Below the pieces are notes generated by a model that did no database searches, was not told the origin of the DNA, and saw nothing but the letters and a program-made list of their open reading frames with translations. From the NCBI GenBank assembly GCA_009760855.2, contig WPIO01000101.1:367501-431500 (forward strand): a DNA stretch of 64,000 bases. The letters run 5' to 3'. Below are positions 25,313-35,604 of this stretch, one piece after another. Numbering within the stretch: the first letter of the stretch is position 1; each line of letters begins with the position of its first letter. The DNA comes from Cristatella mucedo. Its lineage: Eukaryota > Bryozoa > Phylactolaemata > Cristatellidae. A program made the position numbers and the translations under genes.

Positions 25313-27437
25313 CCAGCGACTCTGAGCCGCTGCCGCGAGCGGAGGAGAGAGATGAGAGCGAGAATTCAGGCACATAGCGTATCGCAAGCCAGCGTCAGTA
25401 AGACGCCGGGCAGAGCTCTGAAAGACGGTATTGCGATAGAAGTGCGTCTTGCACAAATTTTCCTTCTCGGCTTTAAAAGCGTTCAGGACCGATCGATGGT
25501 GGAAACGAGCCCAAACGTGCGAGCGAGCACGTGAGCGCGTCGCCGGTCCGTCAGCGTCAACCTTTGACCAGTTCATCGCATACATTTGCAGTTATAGAAA
25601 GACAGCTTTGGCTTTAATTTACTTGTCGATCTTTGAGGTGACTGTACGCGCGACAGCCATTGTAGCGATTCTACTCGCAGCAGCATCCGCGAGCCTTGTT
25701 TCCTCATTATTAATCGAATGAAAACGACTTCATCTCATCGATTGAAGTTGATTTGGTGCAGTAGAACCTGTCTGGATGCATCTATTCAGACGACATATTA
25801 CCATTAATATCACCATGCACTATCCTTCACTTTATTCTTACAACCTTGGGTATGAAATGTGTTTTCCTACTCACGTAGGCCTAGAATAAATAGACGATAG
25901 GTATTGTTTCACAAAAACCTTACTTCCGTTGTCAGAAAAATATTTTGACATCCTCCAATTTGGCTTATAGGCGTAGTGAGGAAGTCGGGTTCACGCGTAT
26001 AGCGCAGCTTGCGCCGCTTCCCAAATGAGCGAGGGGTGGAGAGGGGAAACATAACTCTACAGAGAAAATATCCACTAAAGTGCGACTCTGCAGATATTTT
26101 AAACAAAAATTTTGTTTATTCTAACGGAGAGCAAGAGAATGGCAAAGTAGCCACATTTGATTGACGTGGTGGTGTCGAGAGGTTGCTTGTACCCAGGGGT
26201 AACATTTGCTTTTTACTCATGCGTGGTCAATTAGCATTACAAGAACGAAAGTTCTCAGTGAAAGCGTCTGCTAAGTTTTGTGAGACATACAAAAGCGTAC
26301 TTAGGAATACCTGTGGGGGATCAAAACTAGCCCTGGGCACCTCATTTCCTGCAGATAGGGCAGGAGAGCTCTTGAAGGGAAGGTAAACAAACATATCACG
26401 CCGATAGGCAGCGAGTCATCGTCGTTGAGAGAACGCCGGCACGCTAGGTCAGCCGTAGTGCATGAATGCCTGGATAATATTCTCGGTTCCTAAATTGAAA
26501 TGATGTGGTCACGTGTCATAATCACAATGTCAAGGCGGCAGGAAAAAAGTCGAGACAGCGTGGTGGTCAGTCAGCTGTGTGCTCTCGAGGCGTGAGCGAG
26601 TTGGTTGTTGTCCTTTGGGCTTTCAAGTCAACTATCGCTGATGATTTGGGTCACCTTAGCCCTGGTGCGGTATCGATAGAACTGCTTCTTCGCTAAGGCC
26701 GTGAACTTTCTTTATTACGGTACGGGTGCTTTTCATTGCCGTCGTTTTCCGTTACTGCGGTTTTCCAAGGCGCACGATGGCGCTATTCCTACGACTCATT
26801 AGCCGCGCGTAGCGAAGAGTCAGCTTCGCCGGCATTTCTCGCGCGTCGTCGGCTAGCCCGGGAGACGTAACGAGTGCCGCGTTTGCGGCCCAAGAACGCG
26901 ATCTCGAGAAGCCGCTGCAGCGACCATTCGCAACAGCGATCAGCGCGTGCGCAACAGCGATCGTCGACTATCTGCGTTCTGCGACTTTGCGCCGCCACTA
27001 GGTGGCAGCATGTTCGCAACTGCACCGAACTAGCGAACCGGACAATCGCGGCGGCGAGCGGCTGCCGCTCAGCGAAATCGTCGTGGCGTAGGAAGACGAT
27101 GACGTCAGCAGCAGCCGCAGCCCCGAGCGGAGCGCCTGCTTCAACCGGATGTTTCGTCACTCACGTTCATTTAGTGAGTGTGTCACCTCGTTTTACCTCG
27201 GTAGCCAATTGAATGAAGTCGCCCAGTGCGTTTCGCGCACCAGTGGTGCATTATAAAAAGGGTGTGGACCGGAATGCCTCACGTGACTGAATGTCGAAGC
27301 GGTGAAAAGATCGAGGCTGGTCCCCTCGTAAAGTAAAAGAAATCTCCGGCAGCTTCGCCGCTGCTCCAGCAACTCGCCATCTTGTGTCCTTCCGTGTCTG
27401 TCGCTCTAGTTCTGTACTTGTCTAGTTTGTCTAGTTC
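25313..27437. other. Unassigned intergenic sequence
   Basis: No recognisable exon. CpG-rich at about 26760-27150, with short overlapping frames on both strands. Positions 25700-26750 are ordinary to AT-rich. I cannot exclude untranslated exons. Confidence 0.4.
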
Positions 27438-27439
27438 TT

Positions 27440-27526
<87 letters not shown>

Positions 27527-27549
27527 AACACACACACCCACGAACGCGA

Positions 27550-27584
<35 letters not shown>
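27438..27584. repeat. (CT)n-(CA)n compound microsatellite
   Basis: (CT)n at 27438-27489 passes directly into (CA)n, with GC-containing interruptions, until 27584. Confidence 0.95.
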
Positions 27585-27586
<2 letters not shown>

Positions 27587-27865
27587 CTCACTCGCTCGCT
27601 CTCTACCCTGTCTTGCTCATCTTTATTCCCGATGGCGGAGCGGATAAGCTACAGGATGAGTGAGGCGCTGCACCCGCTGTCCTTGTGCCGATCAGCGAGC
27701 CACGGCGGCGGCTACTGAAGTGGCTGAGTAGACGGTGCGTGTTAATTGGACAGCTCAGTACCTCGCCGCGTGCAAATGTAGTCTAACAATAGCAACAGCG
27801 ACGAGATAAAAAAAGAATCGTTATAACTCGAATTCTGTTTCAGCTCGAGCGCATGGGGATCGACG

Positions 27866-27936
27866 CAGCGATTGAGGCAGCGATCGAGGCAGCGACCGAG
27901 GCAGCGACCGAGGCAGCGATCGAGGCAGCGATCGAG
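27866..27936. repeat. 12-bp minisatellite (GAGGCAGCGAYC)
   Basis: About six tandem units GAGGCAGCGATC/GAGGCAGCGACC, 130 bp beyond the stop codon of the minus-strand membrane-protein gene, so it may lie in its 3' UTR or flank. Confidence 0.9.
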
Positions 27937-28066
27937 CGGACGAGGTGGAGCTCTTGACAGACGCGGCAGAATGAGCACGGCGACTCGCGGCAACGCGTCG
28001 GGCCGCGAGTCGCCTAGCTCTACGCGGAGCCAACGCCTTTCGGCGCCCGGCGTTGAAGTCGCAGGC

Positions 28067-28702
28067 TCAGGCGACCTCAAGCGACTTCGTCTGCCCCGGC
28101 GGCTGCAGCGGCGGCGGTAGGCTACCGGCGACATCGGCTTCCGTCAGAAGCCTCGACCGCAAGTCATAGCGGGGCTCGCTCAGGCCGAGGCTGCTGCTGA
28201 CGTCGTCGTCCTCCTCCGCCTCGACGATTTCGCTGAGCGGCAGCCACTCGCCCCCGCGGCCGCCGCGGCCACGGCCCGGCGCTACCGAGGCGGCGGCCTC
28301 CTGCGAGGCGACAACGGCGGCAGCCGCTGCCGCCGCCGCGCCGCCTGACGTTGAGCCGAGCGTCCTCGGTCGACCGAGGTTGCCGATGGCGAGGCCGGTG
28401 GCGAACAGCACCGTCATGCCGGGATTGAACGTGTCGGCGAACGTTTGCAGGCGCGTCTTTTCGTGCTTGATCTGGCGCTTGTAGTACGAGTTGAGATACA
28501 TGTTGGCCTCGCGGTCCCACTGCCGGTACTTGTTCTTCTTGAACGACAAGTAGCCAATCATGAATGCGATGGACACGGCGTAGATGACGAGCATAGTGGC
28601 CACGTACGCCGCTTCGCCTCGACCTTCAGCCATGTACTCCTCGTACGCGGTCGAGTTCTCCGGCGGCACGTTCGCCGAGCCCTTGTGCGACTGCAGCAGC
28701 AT
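28067..28702 (-). CDS. Putative single-pass membrane protein (KCNE-like layout), 211 aa
   Basis: The family is not recognised with certainty. The ATG at 28702-28700 is the first true ATG of this frame; a longer reading would have to start at a TTG. Seen: a short polar N-terminus with one N-glycosylation sequon (NST, residues 16-18), one strong hydrophobic segment (about residues 31-54, AAYVATMLVIYAVSIAFMIG...), an immediately following basic stretch (FKKNKYRQWDREANMYL), a charged region to about residue 92, a weak hydrophobic patch at 95-109 (GMTVLFATGLAIGNLG), then Ala/Gly runs and an acidic segment (EIVEAEEDDD). A glycosylated short N-terminus, one TM helix and a basic juxtamembrane region match KCNE-type K+ channel beta subunits (established layout), but I cannot confirm sequence homology. 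The conserved-looking N-terminal half contrasts with the compositional C-terminal half. An intron within the frame is possible. Confidence 0.55.
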   Translation of the reverse strand: MLLQSHKGSANVPPENSTAYEEYMAEGRGEAAYVATMLVIYAVSIAFMIGYLSFKKNKYRQWDREANMYLNSYYKRQIKHEKTRLQTFADTFNPGMTVLFATGLAIGNLGRPRTLGSTSGGAAAAAAAAVVASQEAAASVAPGRGRGGRGGEWLPLSEIVEAEEDDDVSSSLGLSEPRYDLRSRLLTEADVAGSLPPPLQPPGQTKSLEVA

Positions 28703-30261
28703 CGTCGTCGTCGCACGCCTGCCCGCAGCTGCCGCCAAGTGCTCTCCTCGCCGGAGGAAGTCGGCGCCGGTAGATTCGCGGCCAATGGACGGACGGCTCG
28801 GACGGCTGCGACGCTCGATTATTAACTGGATTATTAACTCGCCTATTAACTGTCCGCTCCTGCTCGTGCCCTCCTCCGCCGCCGCCTCCGCGCGCAGCAG
28901 GGTGTCGACGTCCGAGATGCTGCTGCCGCAGTCGCAGAACCGCTTCTCTGCTTCTTAGCTAGAGCTAGGCGCTGCCAACGAAGCGCGAAGGCGGCGTCGA
29001 CGTCATTTCGCAACAGACAAGGGTGATCAGGAGTCGAGGTCATTGTGCAGCACACGGCGACGAAGGCGCGTTCGCTCGCGGCAATCGGCGGGATCGCGGT
29101 CGGTCGGGCGGCGTCCCAGCGACCGCGACCGAGTGCTCGATACGATACGCGCCTGGCCCAGCGTGCTGAGCGTCGAGTGACGGCGTCACCAGCCCGCGAT
29201 GCCGCGAGCCCGCGCTTTCTCGCTCACTCGCACGCCCGCTTTCGAGAGCTGAACGCGGCCGTCCGTCGCACCTCTGGGCCGCCGCGAGCCGGCTCCTTTA
29301 CCTGCTCGGATAATGTGGCGCGAGCGTGTGGATCGCTAGCGGCAAAAACTGAACAATCGCTGCACCCGGCGAGCCGCTCCATTAATAATACAGCGCGCGG
29401 CGGCGTCGCTGGTGCTGTCGCCGCTGCCGCCGATGTCGCCGCTGCCACGCACCAGCAGCCGCGGGCAGGCAACGATCGGCGGCAGCATCGATCGGCGAGC
29501 GGAGCGACGTCCGATCGATGGGCCGCAAATGCGCGCTCGGCTCTCGGCCGAGCGTGCGCCATTGTGCTCCGTCGATGCGTCGCGGGCGGTGACATTTCCG
29601 GAGACTGCGACCGAGTCCTCGGGAGCGCGCCGATCTCGCATCGCCGACAGATGGCCACGGTCGCTTTCGGAGGAGAGACGGCGCGCAGCGGGGCGGAGAG
29701 CTCCGCTGCGCATCGCGGTTAGCATTCGGCTGCCAGCGGAGCGCTCCGCTCCGAAACTACTGCTTCCTCGGAAGACTCGCTTCTCGCACGCTCGAGCCTC
29801 TCGCTGCACCCGCGTGCGGCCATCGCGACTTTAAAGCACTCGACGATCCGCGGGCGCTGGCGCTACCGCCACGCACCTGCCGCGCTCCCGCCACGCTCTC
29901 GTGTTAGAGACGATCTCTCCGCTCTGGATCGTTCCTTTATCGCTAATCGATTTAGCTTCCTTCCTTTTAGCATTTCTGCCAAGCGTCGAGCGAGTGTCTT
30001 GGCGAGTGACCGAGTGGGCGAACTCGCCGGTGAGCGCTGCAACGTACCGCGATTAAGGACGACGAACTTGACAGCTGAACCTCGATTACGAACGCCGAGC
30101 ATAGCGACTAAATTAGAGCCTAGCCGCCATATGAAATAGCTTCGATAAGCCAAGGCCCTATGGGCAGAAAAATGTATGATCATGTACGAACGAGACTATT
30201 GCATGACTTGTGGCCTGGCCATTATATAAGGCATGGGCCAGACCGAAGTCGCTCTTTGTCG
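28703..30261. other. CpG-rich island upstream of the membrane-protein gene
   Basis: Very CpG-rich to about 29900, with overlapping long frames in all directions (for example 29045-29722 plus and 29336-29809 minus) and no motifs. It lies 5' of the minus-strand gene and is the natural place for its promoter and 5' UTR. The last 350 bp are ordinary. Confidence 0.45.
28820..28851. promoter_or_regulatory. Three TATTAACT boxes at exact 12-bp spacing
   Basis: Identical octamers TATTAACT (AGTTAATA on the gene's strand) sit at 28820, 28832 and 28844, 118-150 bp upstream of the ATG at 28702. They are an AT-rich island in CpG-rich DNA. The TTAAT core suits homeodomain-type factors, but binding is inference. 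Confidence 0.4.
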
Positions 30262-30385
30262 GAGCAACTGTATGCTGGTGGCAAGAGGTCGTGGGCTCGA
30301 GCCCCGAGGCATATGTGAAGCGCCTGAATAAAGATTAAGTTCTCTTGGGGTGCTATATAAATGAATTTTATTTATTTATTTATTA
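30262..30385 (+). mobile_element. SINE type 2: tRNA-derived B box joined to LINE B-like 3' tail
   Basis: GAGGTCGTGGGCTCGAGCCCC gives a pol III B box (GGCTCGAGCCC). It is followed by GCATATGTGAAGCGCCTGAA and GATTAAGTTCTCTTGGGGTG, the same 3' motif that ends LINE family B, and then (TTTA)n. The A-box half is degraded or truncated. A second copy with both boxes lies at 59268-59403. Confidence 0.7.
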
Positions 30386-30427
30386 GGGTCCTAGCGCTGA
30401 GCGTGACCGCATAGCATAGCATAACTG

Positions 30428-30715
30428 AGTCAGGAGAGCAGCTGAGGTAGTGAGTAGCATGAAAGTAGAAGCTCAGGACCGCTGCAAAGAGTTTGTCACA
30501 GTCATCAGCAGGAGACAAGTTGTCATTGCTTAGGAGTCGTGGAAGCGAGTTCTATAGTCTAGGACTTGCAGAACTAAAGCATCTGTCGCCAACGGTCTTA
30601 AAGCAGACGAATGAAGCAGCTAATTTATTGTCCTTACAGGACCTGAGGGCACGAGGAGGCTGAAACTGGTGCAGCACTTCATAAGCCCTGAGGGGCTGAA
30701 AGAGGTCTTGAAGAG
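30428..30715 (-). mobile_element. LINE family A C-terminal fragment
   Basis: The inverted A C-terminus begins at GTCAGGAGAGCAGCTGAGGT and extends to the LHQFQPPRALRSC region. That region is followed by a partial duplication (DLFQPLRAYEVLHQFQPPRA on the minus strand). Non-coding. Confidence 0.8.
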
Positions 30716-30799
30716 TTTGTGGGGTGTCACGAGGCACTGTACTTGGATATGTGGCCCAAAGGAGGTTAAATTGAGTATCGCTGGCTAAAACGAATACCG

Positions 30800-31690
30800 C
30801 CAGATTTTCGCAGTCGACATGAATGACGCGTGCATAATGGGTTTTGAATACGTGGCGCCCAGCAGAGCTTGAGTTAAACTCGATAAAAAGATGCGGCAGC
30901 AGGTGGATGGACGTCTCATCGACTTAAAGGTCAGCTTGTGTCAGAAATTTGCGCTCGGTAATTGTACGAGGTAAATCTTAGCAAGCGGTTTGGTGTCGGA
31001 CCGATCAGGTGTCATACGGCCTTGCGCAAGAATAGAGGTCTTGGGGGTATCGGAGTTAGCACCCGGTTTGATGGCGGGACGGACTTTGGTAGATACAAGA
31101 CAGGAAACGGTACCAGTTCTATTTGCTAATGTTTCTGACCAGCCACGGGCTCTCAGAGCCAGAGTGGTCAGTGGTGCATGCGTAGAAGCTCATGGAGCGA
31201 GATGCCATCACGGACAGACATTAATAGATTGCCAAATTATCTTGAGGACCTGTACGGTAGAATTACTGCTCACTTGACAGTGCAGAGTCCTCGGGGCTTA
31301 GGGAATTTCTTCTGTGTTCTGAAGAAGTGTATTCGTCTGGTGACCACGACTTGGGATCTACTGCTTTTGGAAGGAGCACAAGATTAATACAGACAGCAAT
31401 GCACCAATCGGGCTCCGCTCTAGATGCGTAGCATCGAAACACCGGGAAGAGCTCCAGAAGGTCATTACGAGAAACAAGGAATTGTGGAAAAGTCTTCTAG
31501 CCCTTGGTTCTTTAGTGCGGTGTTAGTTCAAAAGAAAGATGGTTCTACGAGATGCTGCGTTGACTTTAGCGTGGGAAAGTGGTGTAATATTTGAATGGTC
31601 TGCAGCAGCCGATGTCGCATTCGAACTATTGAAACAAGCATTGATTACTGCGCCTGGCCTGAATTTTCCGGACTCGTGTGTTCTTTTCCA
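30800..31690 (+). mobile_element. Ty3/gypsy LTR-retrotransposon pol relic (internally deleted)
   Basis: Plus-strand remnants in order: end of the aspartic protease (FAVDMNDACIMGFEYV, about 30822), the protease-RT spacer with the gypsy-typical ARTLVDxRQxTVPV pattern (GRTLVDTRQETVPVLFANVS, 31077-31136), the LEDLYGR word (about 31239), the RT entry KQGIVEKSSSPW plus VQKKDGSTRCCVDF (about 31467-31566), then directly the RT/RNase H junction EWSAAADVAFELLKQALIT (about 31596-31650). The RT catalytic palm between the last two is missing, an internal deletion of several hundred bp. No LTRs, gag or integrase are seen, and several stops and frame changes occur. Confidence 0.85.
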
Positions 31691-31850
31691 CTAACCAAAC
31701 TTGCATGCTGAACCTGTGCATGTCTACCCTAACTACGTTATTCTTGTTGTTTACCGAGCATGATGCAATTAACCACTCGAGATTGAGTTATCTGAGGGTG
31801 CTATATGAAATGCGATATTACTTTTATTATTAGTATCAATATTATACGCT
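31691..31850 (+). mobile_element. LINE family B 3' end
   Basis: CACTAACCAAACTTGCATGC, then GAGTTATCTGAGGGTGCTAT and (ATT)-like tail. It joins the gypsy relic without spacer at about 31690. Confidence 0.75.
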
Positions 31851-32039
31851 GGAATACGACGCAATCAACCATGGAATTAGTGTGGTGCCGCCCCAGTCTA
31901 AGGATGGGCATGAGCAAGTGGTGGATCATTTCAATAAGGTCCAAAGTGATCACAAGAAGAATTACTGTTTCGCGACGAAAGAATGGCCTTTGTATCTTAT
32001 CAGACGCCTTCTGCACTTATCTGACGCCTTTGGCACTGC

Positions 32040-34206
32040 ATTTCGTGCACTGACTGACTCATTGTCTCTTGTGGCTCATGTGCATGGCGGATACTCACAT
32101 CAAGAATCCCATAATCGACCAGATTTTCTCGTACAAATGCACTATGCCATCACCAGTTAATATCAAATCCTGCTTATCTGACCACACGCAGATCTCATTC
32201 AGTCTGCAATGTGCGCCCTCCTCCTCCCCTCCTCTAAAATCACATGTGAATCGCGAAACCTCAAAACCCTTGACATAGACACTGTCCATTTGAGAATATC
32301 TGCTTCGCATATGCTGCTCAATCCCGTTTCCGACCTGTCATCACTGTTAGATTCCTACAAAACGACACTAGCTGACATACATGAGAAGTTTGTACCTCTG
32401 ACTAAGCGCACTGTTCTCCCTCGCCCAGACAGTCTATAATTTACCACAGACATTAGGTGGCTAGGTCTACTAAGCACAATCTTGAAAAAGAATATAAAAG
32501 ATCAGGACTGACTGTCCATCGACACGCCTACGAGGACTACTGTAGATCGTACTAATCGATCCTAGCAAAGACCAAGTCTAGCTTCTATAAAAGCATTGTT
32601 GAATCACAGATACACAATCCAAAAATGCTGATGTCGACGATCAACTATCTCTTTAAACGCTCCCAGGTTAGCTTCTTATCTTAGTGATCACTGTGATGAT
32701 CTAGCTGATCAATTCTCTAGCTTCTTTGTCCAGAAGATAGACGAGATCAGAGGGTCCATCCGTGCGATAGCAGCATCCCCCTATAATGCTTTCCCTCGAT
32801 TCCCTACAGCACCTCAATGTCTACATTCAAGCAGGTCACTGGTGACCTAGTCCTCAAGTCCATATCCAAATCAAAGAAGACAAGAAGTAATCTGGACCCT
32901 ATTCCCACTCTCCTGCTCCAACGTTGCATTGATCTGCTGCTGCCAAGCATTACAACCATCCTTAATTTGTTGTTAGCCTCAGGTCATTTCCCAGCATCTT
33001 AAAAAAAACCTGTAGTCAGGCCACTATTCAAGAAAGCGACATTAGACCAAGAGAACTTGAGCAACTACCGCTCAGTCTCCCTTCTACCATTCCTATCAGA
33101 GGAGCTGGTACGAGTCGTGGCAGACCAGCTGACCTTGTAACCGGGTTCCAGGGGTCAGAGGCTATTTCCCGCCAAGCCCCGGCATACTCCGGCCAGGCTG
33201 CCGCTCGCCACACCGCTGAGCTAGGTAAGACGAGCGGCCGTCAGGTTAGACCTCTTTATAATGTCGCATGCGCCAACAACAGGGGAACTAAGCAAGTCTA
33301 CAGGGGGAGGTTCTATACAAGGTAAACTACAGGGATGCTAGATGATGCTGTAAGCGCGAACAAACGTCTTGGCTCTCAGTCAGCTTCCACTGTTACACCG
33401 TCGCAGGACTCCGTTCCACAAGCGTATGCCGTCCAAGACCCGGCTAGCTGAGTACTCTGGGATAGACGGAGCGGATGTCCACCACCGTCGAGAGCTTCCG
33501 CCGAAAGAGCCAACTCACGGGGGGGGGGTCACGGACAGGATACACGGGGAACGCGGAATGTACAAATCCCAACAACGAGCGTGCTATCCAGCTCCGCTCG
33601 GGCCTTGGGCTCGTTGCCTTGCGTGCGTGACCACATCGCCGAAGCACGCCTGCACCCATCCAGGTGGATAACTCGGCGAGACCGGGAGCCTCCAACACCA
33701 TGACTTACTCGGCCAACTTCTCCTACCCAAAAGCCCCAGTGACCCCTCGTCACCGCACATGTCATAGGTCAGACCCCGGCCTAGCCAGTGACTCTTACCA
33801 CATTACAGCCGTCCTGTCCCAGCCAACTGAACCTAGCCTGAGTACAAACTCACATACTTGAACTTGAAACCTTGCTAGTAAGTTCCAGTTTGGCTTGAGA
33901 GATAATCACCCCACAGTCAGCATTGCTTCGAGTGTACAACGACCTACTTAGGAATGCAGACTTGACTACAGTATCTCGGCTTGTTTTGCTCGATCTTTCG
34001 GCAGCTGTTGATACTATCGATCACCAACTCCTTCTTGAGCGCCTCTCACCTCGCCTGGGCATCACTGGCACTGCTTTGCAATGATTCAAGTCCTATTTCA
34101 GTGGGAGACTCTAGAGTATCGATATGAATGGACAAAGATCATTTGAGGCAACTCTGAAATATGAGGTACCTCAGGGCTCCGTGCTCGGTCCGGTTCTGCG
34201 TTACAA
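32040..34206 (+). mobile_element. LINE family B, endonuclease C-terminus through RT, interrupted by a 715-bp insertion
   Basis: One of only two B copies that reach endonuclease sequence. Seen: LSDHTQISFSL (about 32187-32220; the SDH signature of AP-type endonucleases), the HNPKMLMSTINYLFK-like connector (about 32610), SFFVQKIDEIRG (about 32722), TFKQVTGDLVLKSISKSK (32820), the LFKKATLDQENLSNYRSVSLLPF fingers, then an insertion at 33133-33847. The copy then resumes with KFQFGLRDN, palm words (LLDLSAAV-like, about 33990) and VPQGSVLGPVL (about 34169), and stops before YADD. The start is uncertain; 31851-32040 is not clearly B. Frames are broken throughout. Confidence 0.8.
33133..33847. mobile_element. 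715-bp insertion of unknown type within LINE B
   Basis: The flanks CAGACCAGCTGA (ends 33132) and ACTCACATACTTGAACTTGA (from 33848) join to restore the B sequence seen at 39960-39990 on the other strand, so this segment is extra. Its first bases after CC are TTGTAA and its last are TACAA, but no longer terminal inverted repeat or clear target duplication is visible. It has a G10 run at 33519-33528 and short open frames without motifs. Confidence 0.65.
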
Positions 34207-34615
34207 TGCGGGGCCCGAGAGTCAACCGCTGACCTGACGGCACACTCAGCCTAGCAGATGCACCCGGCCGTCGAGCAAGGACTCCATACCACGCGAACGG
34301 CACCTTGCTCGAATCTCACCTTCTGTCTCTTTCTGTTTTCGACTTTTGATTAAAGTGAGGCGTTCGCTGAAAATGACAGCACGAAGCCACATGCTTCTTG
34401 TTCAGTATCTTCGTGTCTAGTCGGTTCTTTGTCGTATTCGACATTTTTGTTACAAGAATTTCGGCAGTGTGGCACTAGGGTGTCCATATGCATAATCGTT
34501 CGAGGCTCCAGCATTTCAATATTCAATTTCAGCTCTAAGAGTGCATGCTGGAGCTACATAGTCAATCAAGCAAACTACCTCACTACTTTCGTAGTAATAC
34601 TATATACACATATAC

Positions 34616-34652
<37 letters not shown>

Positions 34653-35604
34653 ACTAAGAACTATATGTAAATTTGACTCTATGACTGCGACTAACCAACT
34701 AACATAGATTGTTATAGGGTAGATCCTTTGAAAGTGAGGGACTTACCTGCTCGCCCCTTGAAGTTTAATCGTTGTCGATTAAGTTGACAAAGGAGGCGAC
34801 TTCTAAGCTATCTTAATTCAATTCTATCAGAAAAGTTTGATAGTTTACCTTTGCACACACTGTATTAGAAGTCTGTGACGGAGCCTCTGCTGTCGCCAGA
34901 GACAAGACTTCACGCTCATCTTCACCGCTGTGCGGCTACGCGGCGCTAGGTTGTAGGTCTAGTAGGTGTCGCCGCACTTCCGGTGTGAGCGAAGCGATAA
35001 ATGTGCGTTAAAAAGCTCAGTGGATTCACTGAGATTCTTAGGGTCACCATAGCTAAATCAGTACAATCCTTTTACTACGAGCTGTTTTTGTAACAAGTGA
35101 GGTGCAGCAATTTAGGAAATTAGCTAGATATTGTATATAAATCACTTATTAAACGGCACAAATGCCTGACTTCTTGCATTTAGGTACTTTAGAACAGTTG
35201 TTAACTGAATTCATAAGCTTTTCAGAAGAAACGCAAGTGGATTAACCGAGAACTTTCTCGCCTACAGACAATGAGCACTTTACTGTCTGCCACGCCGGCG
35301 GCTAGTTACCTGGATATTAGTTATGATCGTGCCTATCTTTTATCGCTTCGTTATCGTGGTTCAAATGCATTCCTGGATGTTGTTGCTGCTGCTAAGATCC
35401 GTGAATTATGCATTAACAAATGAAAAGCGCCCCAGAGTCGCCGCGGGGGCCGGGACCGCTAGCTGAGACGCCGGTCGTTCGACGGGAGCTGCGAGCTGAG
35501 TGTGCGCTCATTTGGTATTCCTGGCATTGTCTCGAACCGCTCAGCGTGCTCTCATTCGAGCGTCACTGTGAATCTCTCTAACTTAATGGTCATCAAGCCT
35601 GTTA
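34207..35604. other. Unassigned, with (AT)n at 34610-34652
   Basis: Mixed DNA with a (TACATA)/(AT)n run at about 34596-34650. From 35220 onward the sequence leads into LINE B endonuclease and may hold part of its 5' UTR or ORF1, but nothing is recognisable as protein. Confidence 0.4.

Noticed and set aside
28703-28738. Longer start for the membrane protein (12 extra residues)
   Set aside because: The apparent start at 28738 is TTG, not ATG; the first ATG is at 28702.
29045-29834. Long frames on both strands upstream of the membrane-protein gene
   Set aside because: Overlapping frames in a CpG island without motifs; probably non-coding.
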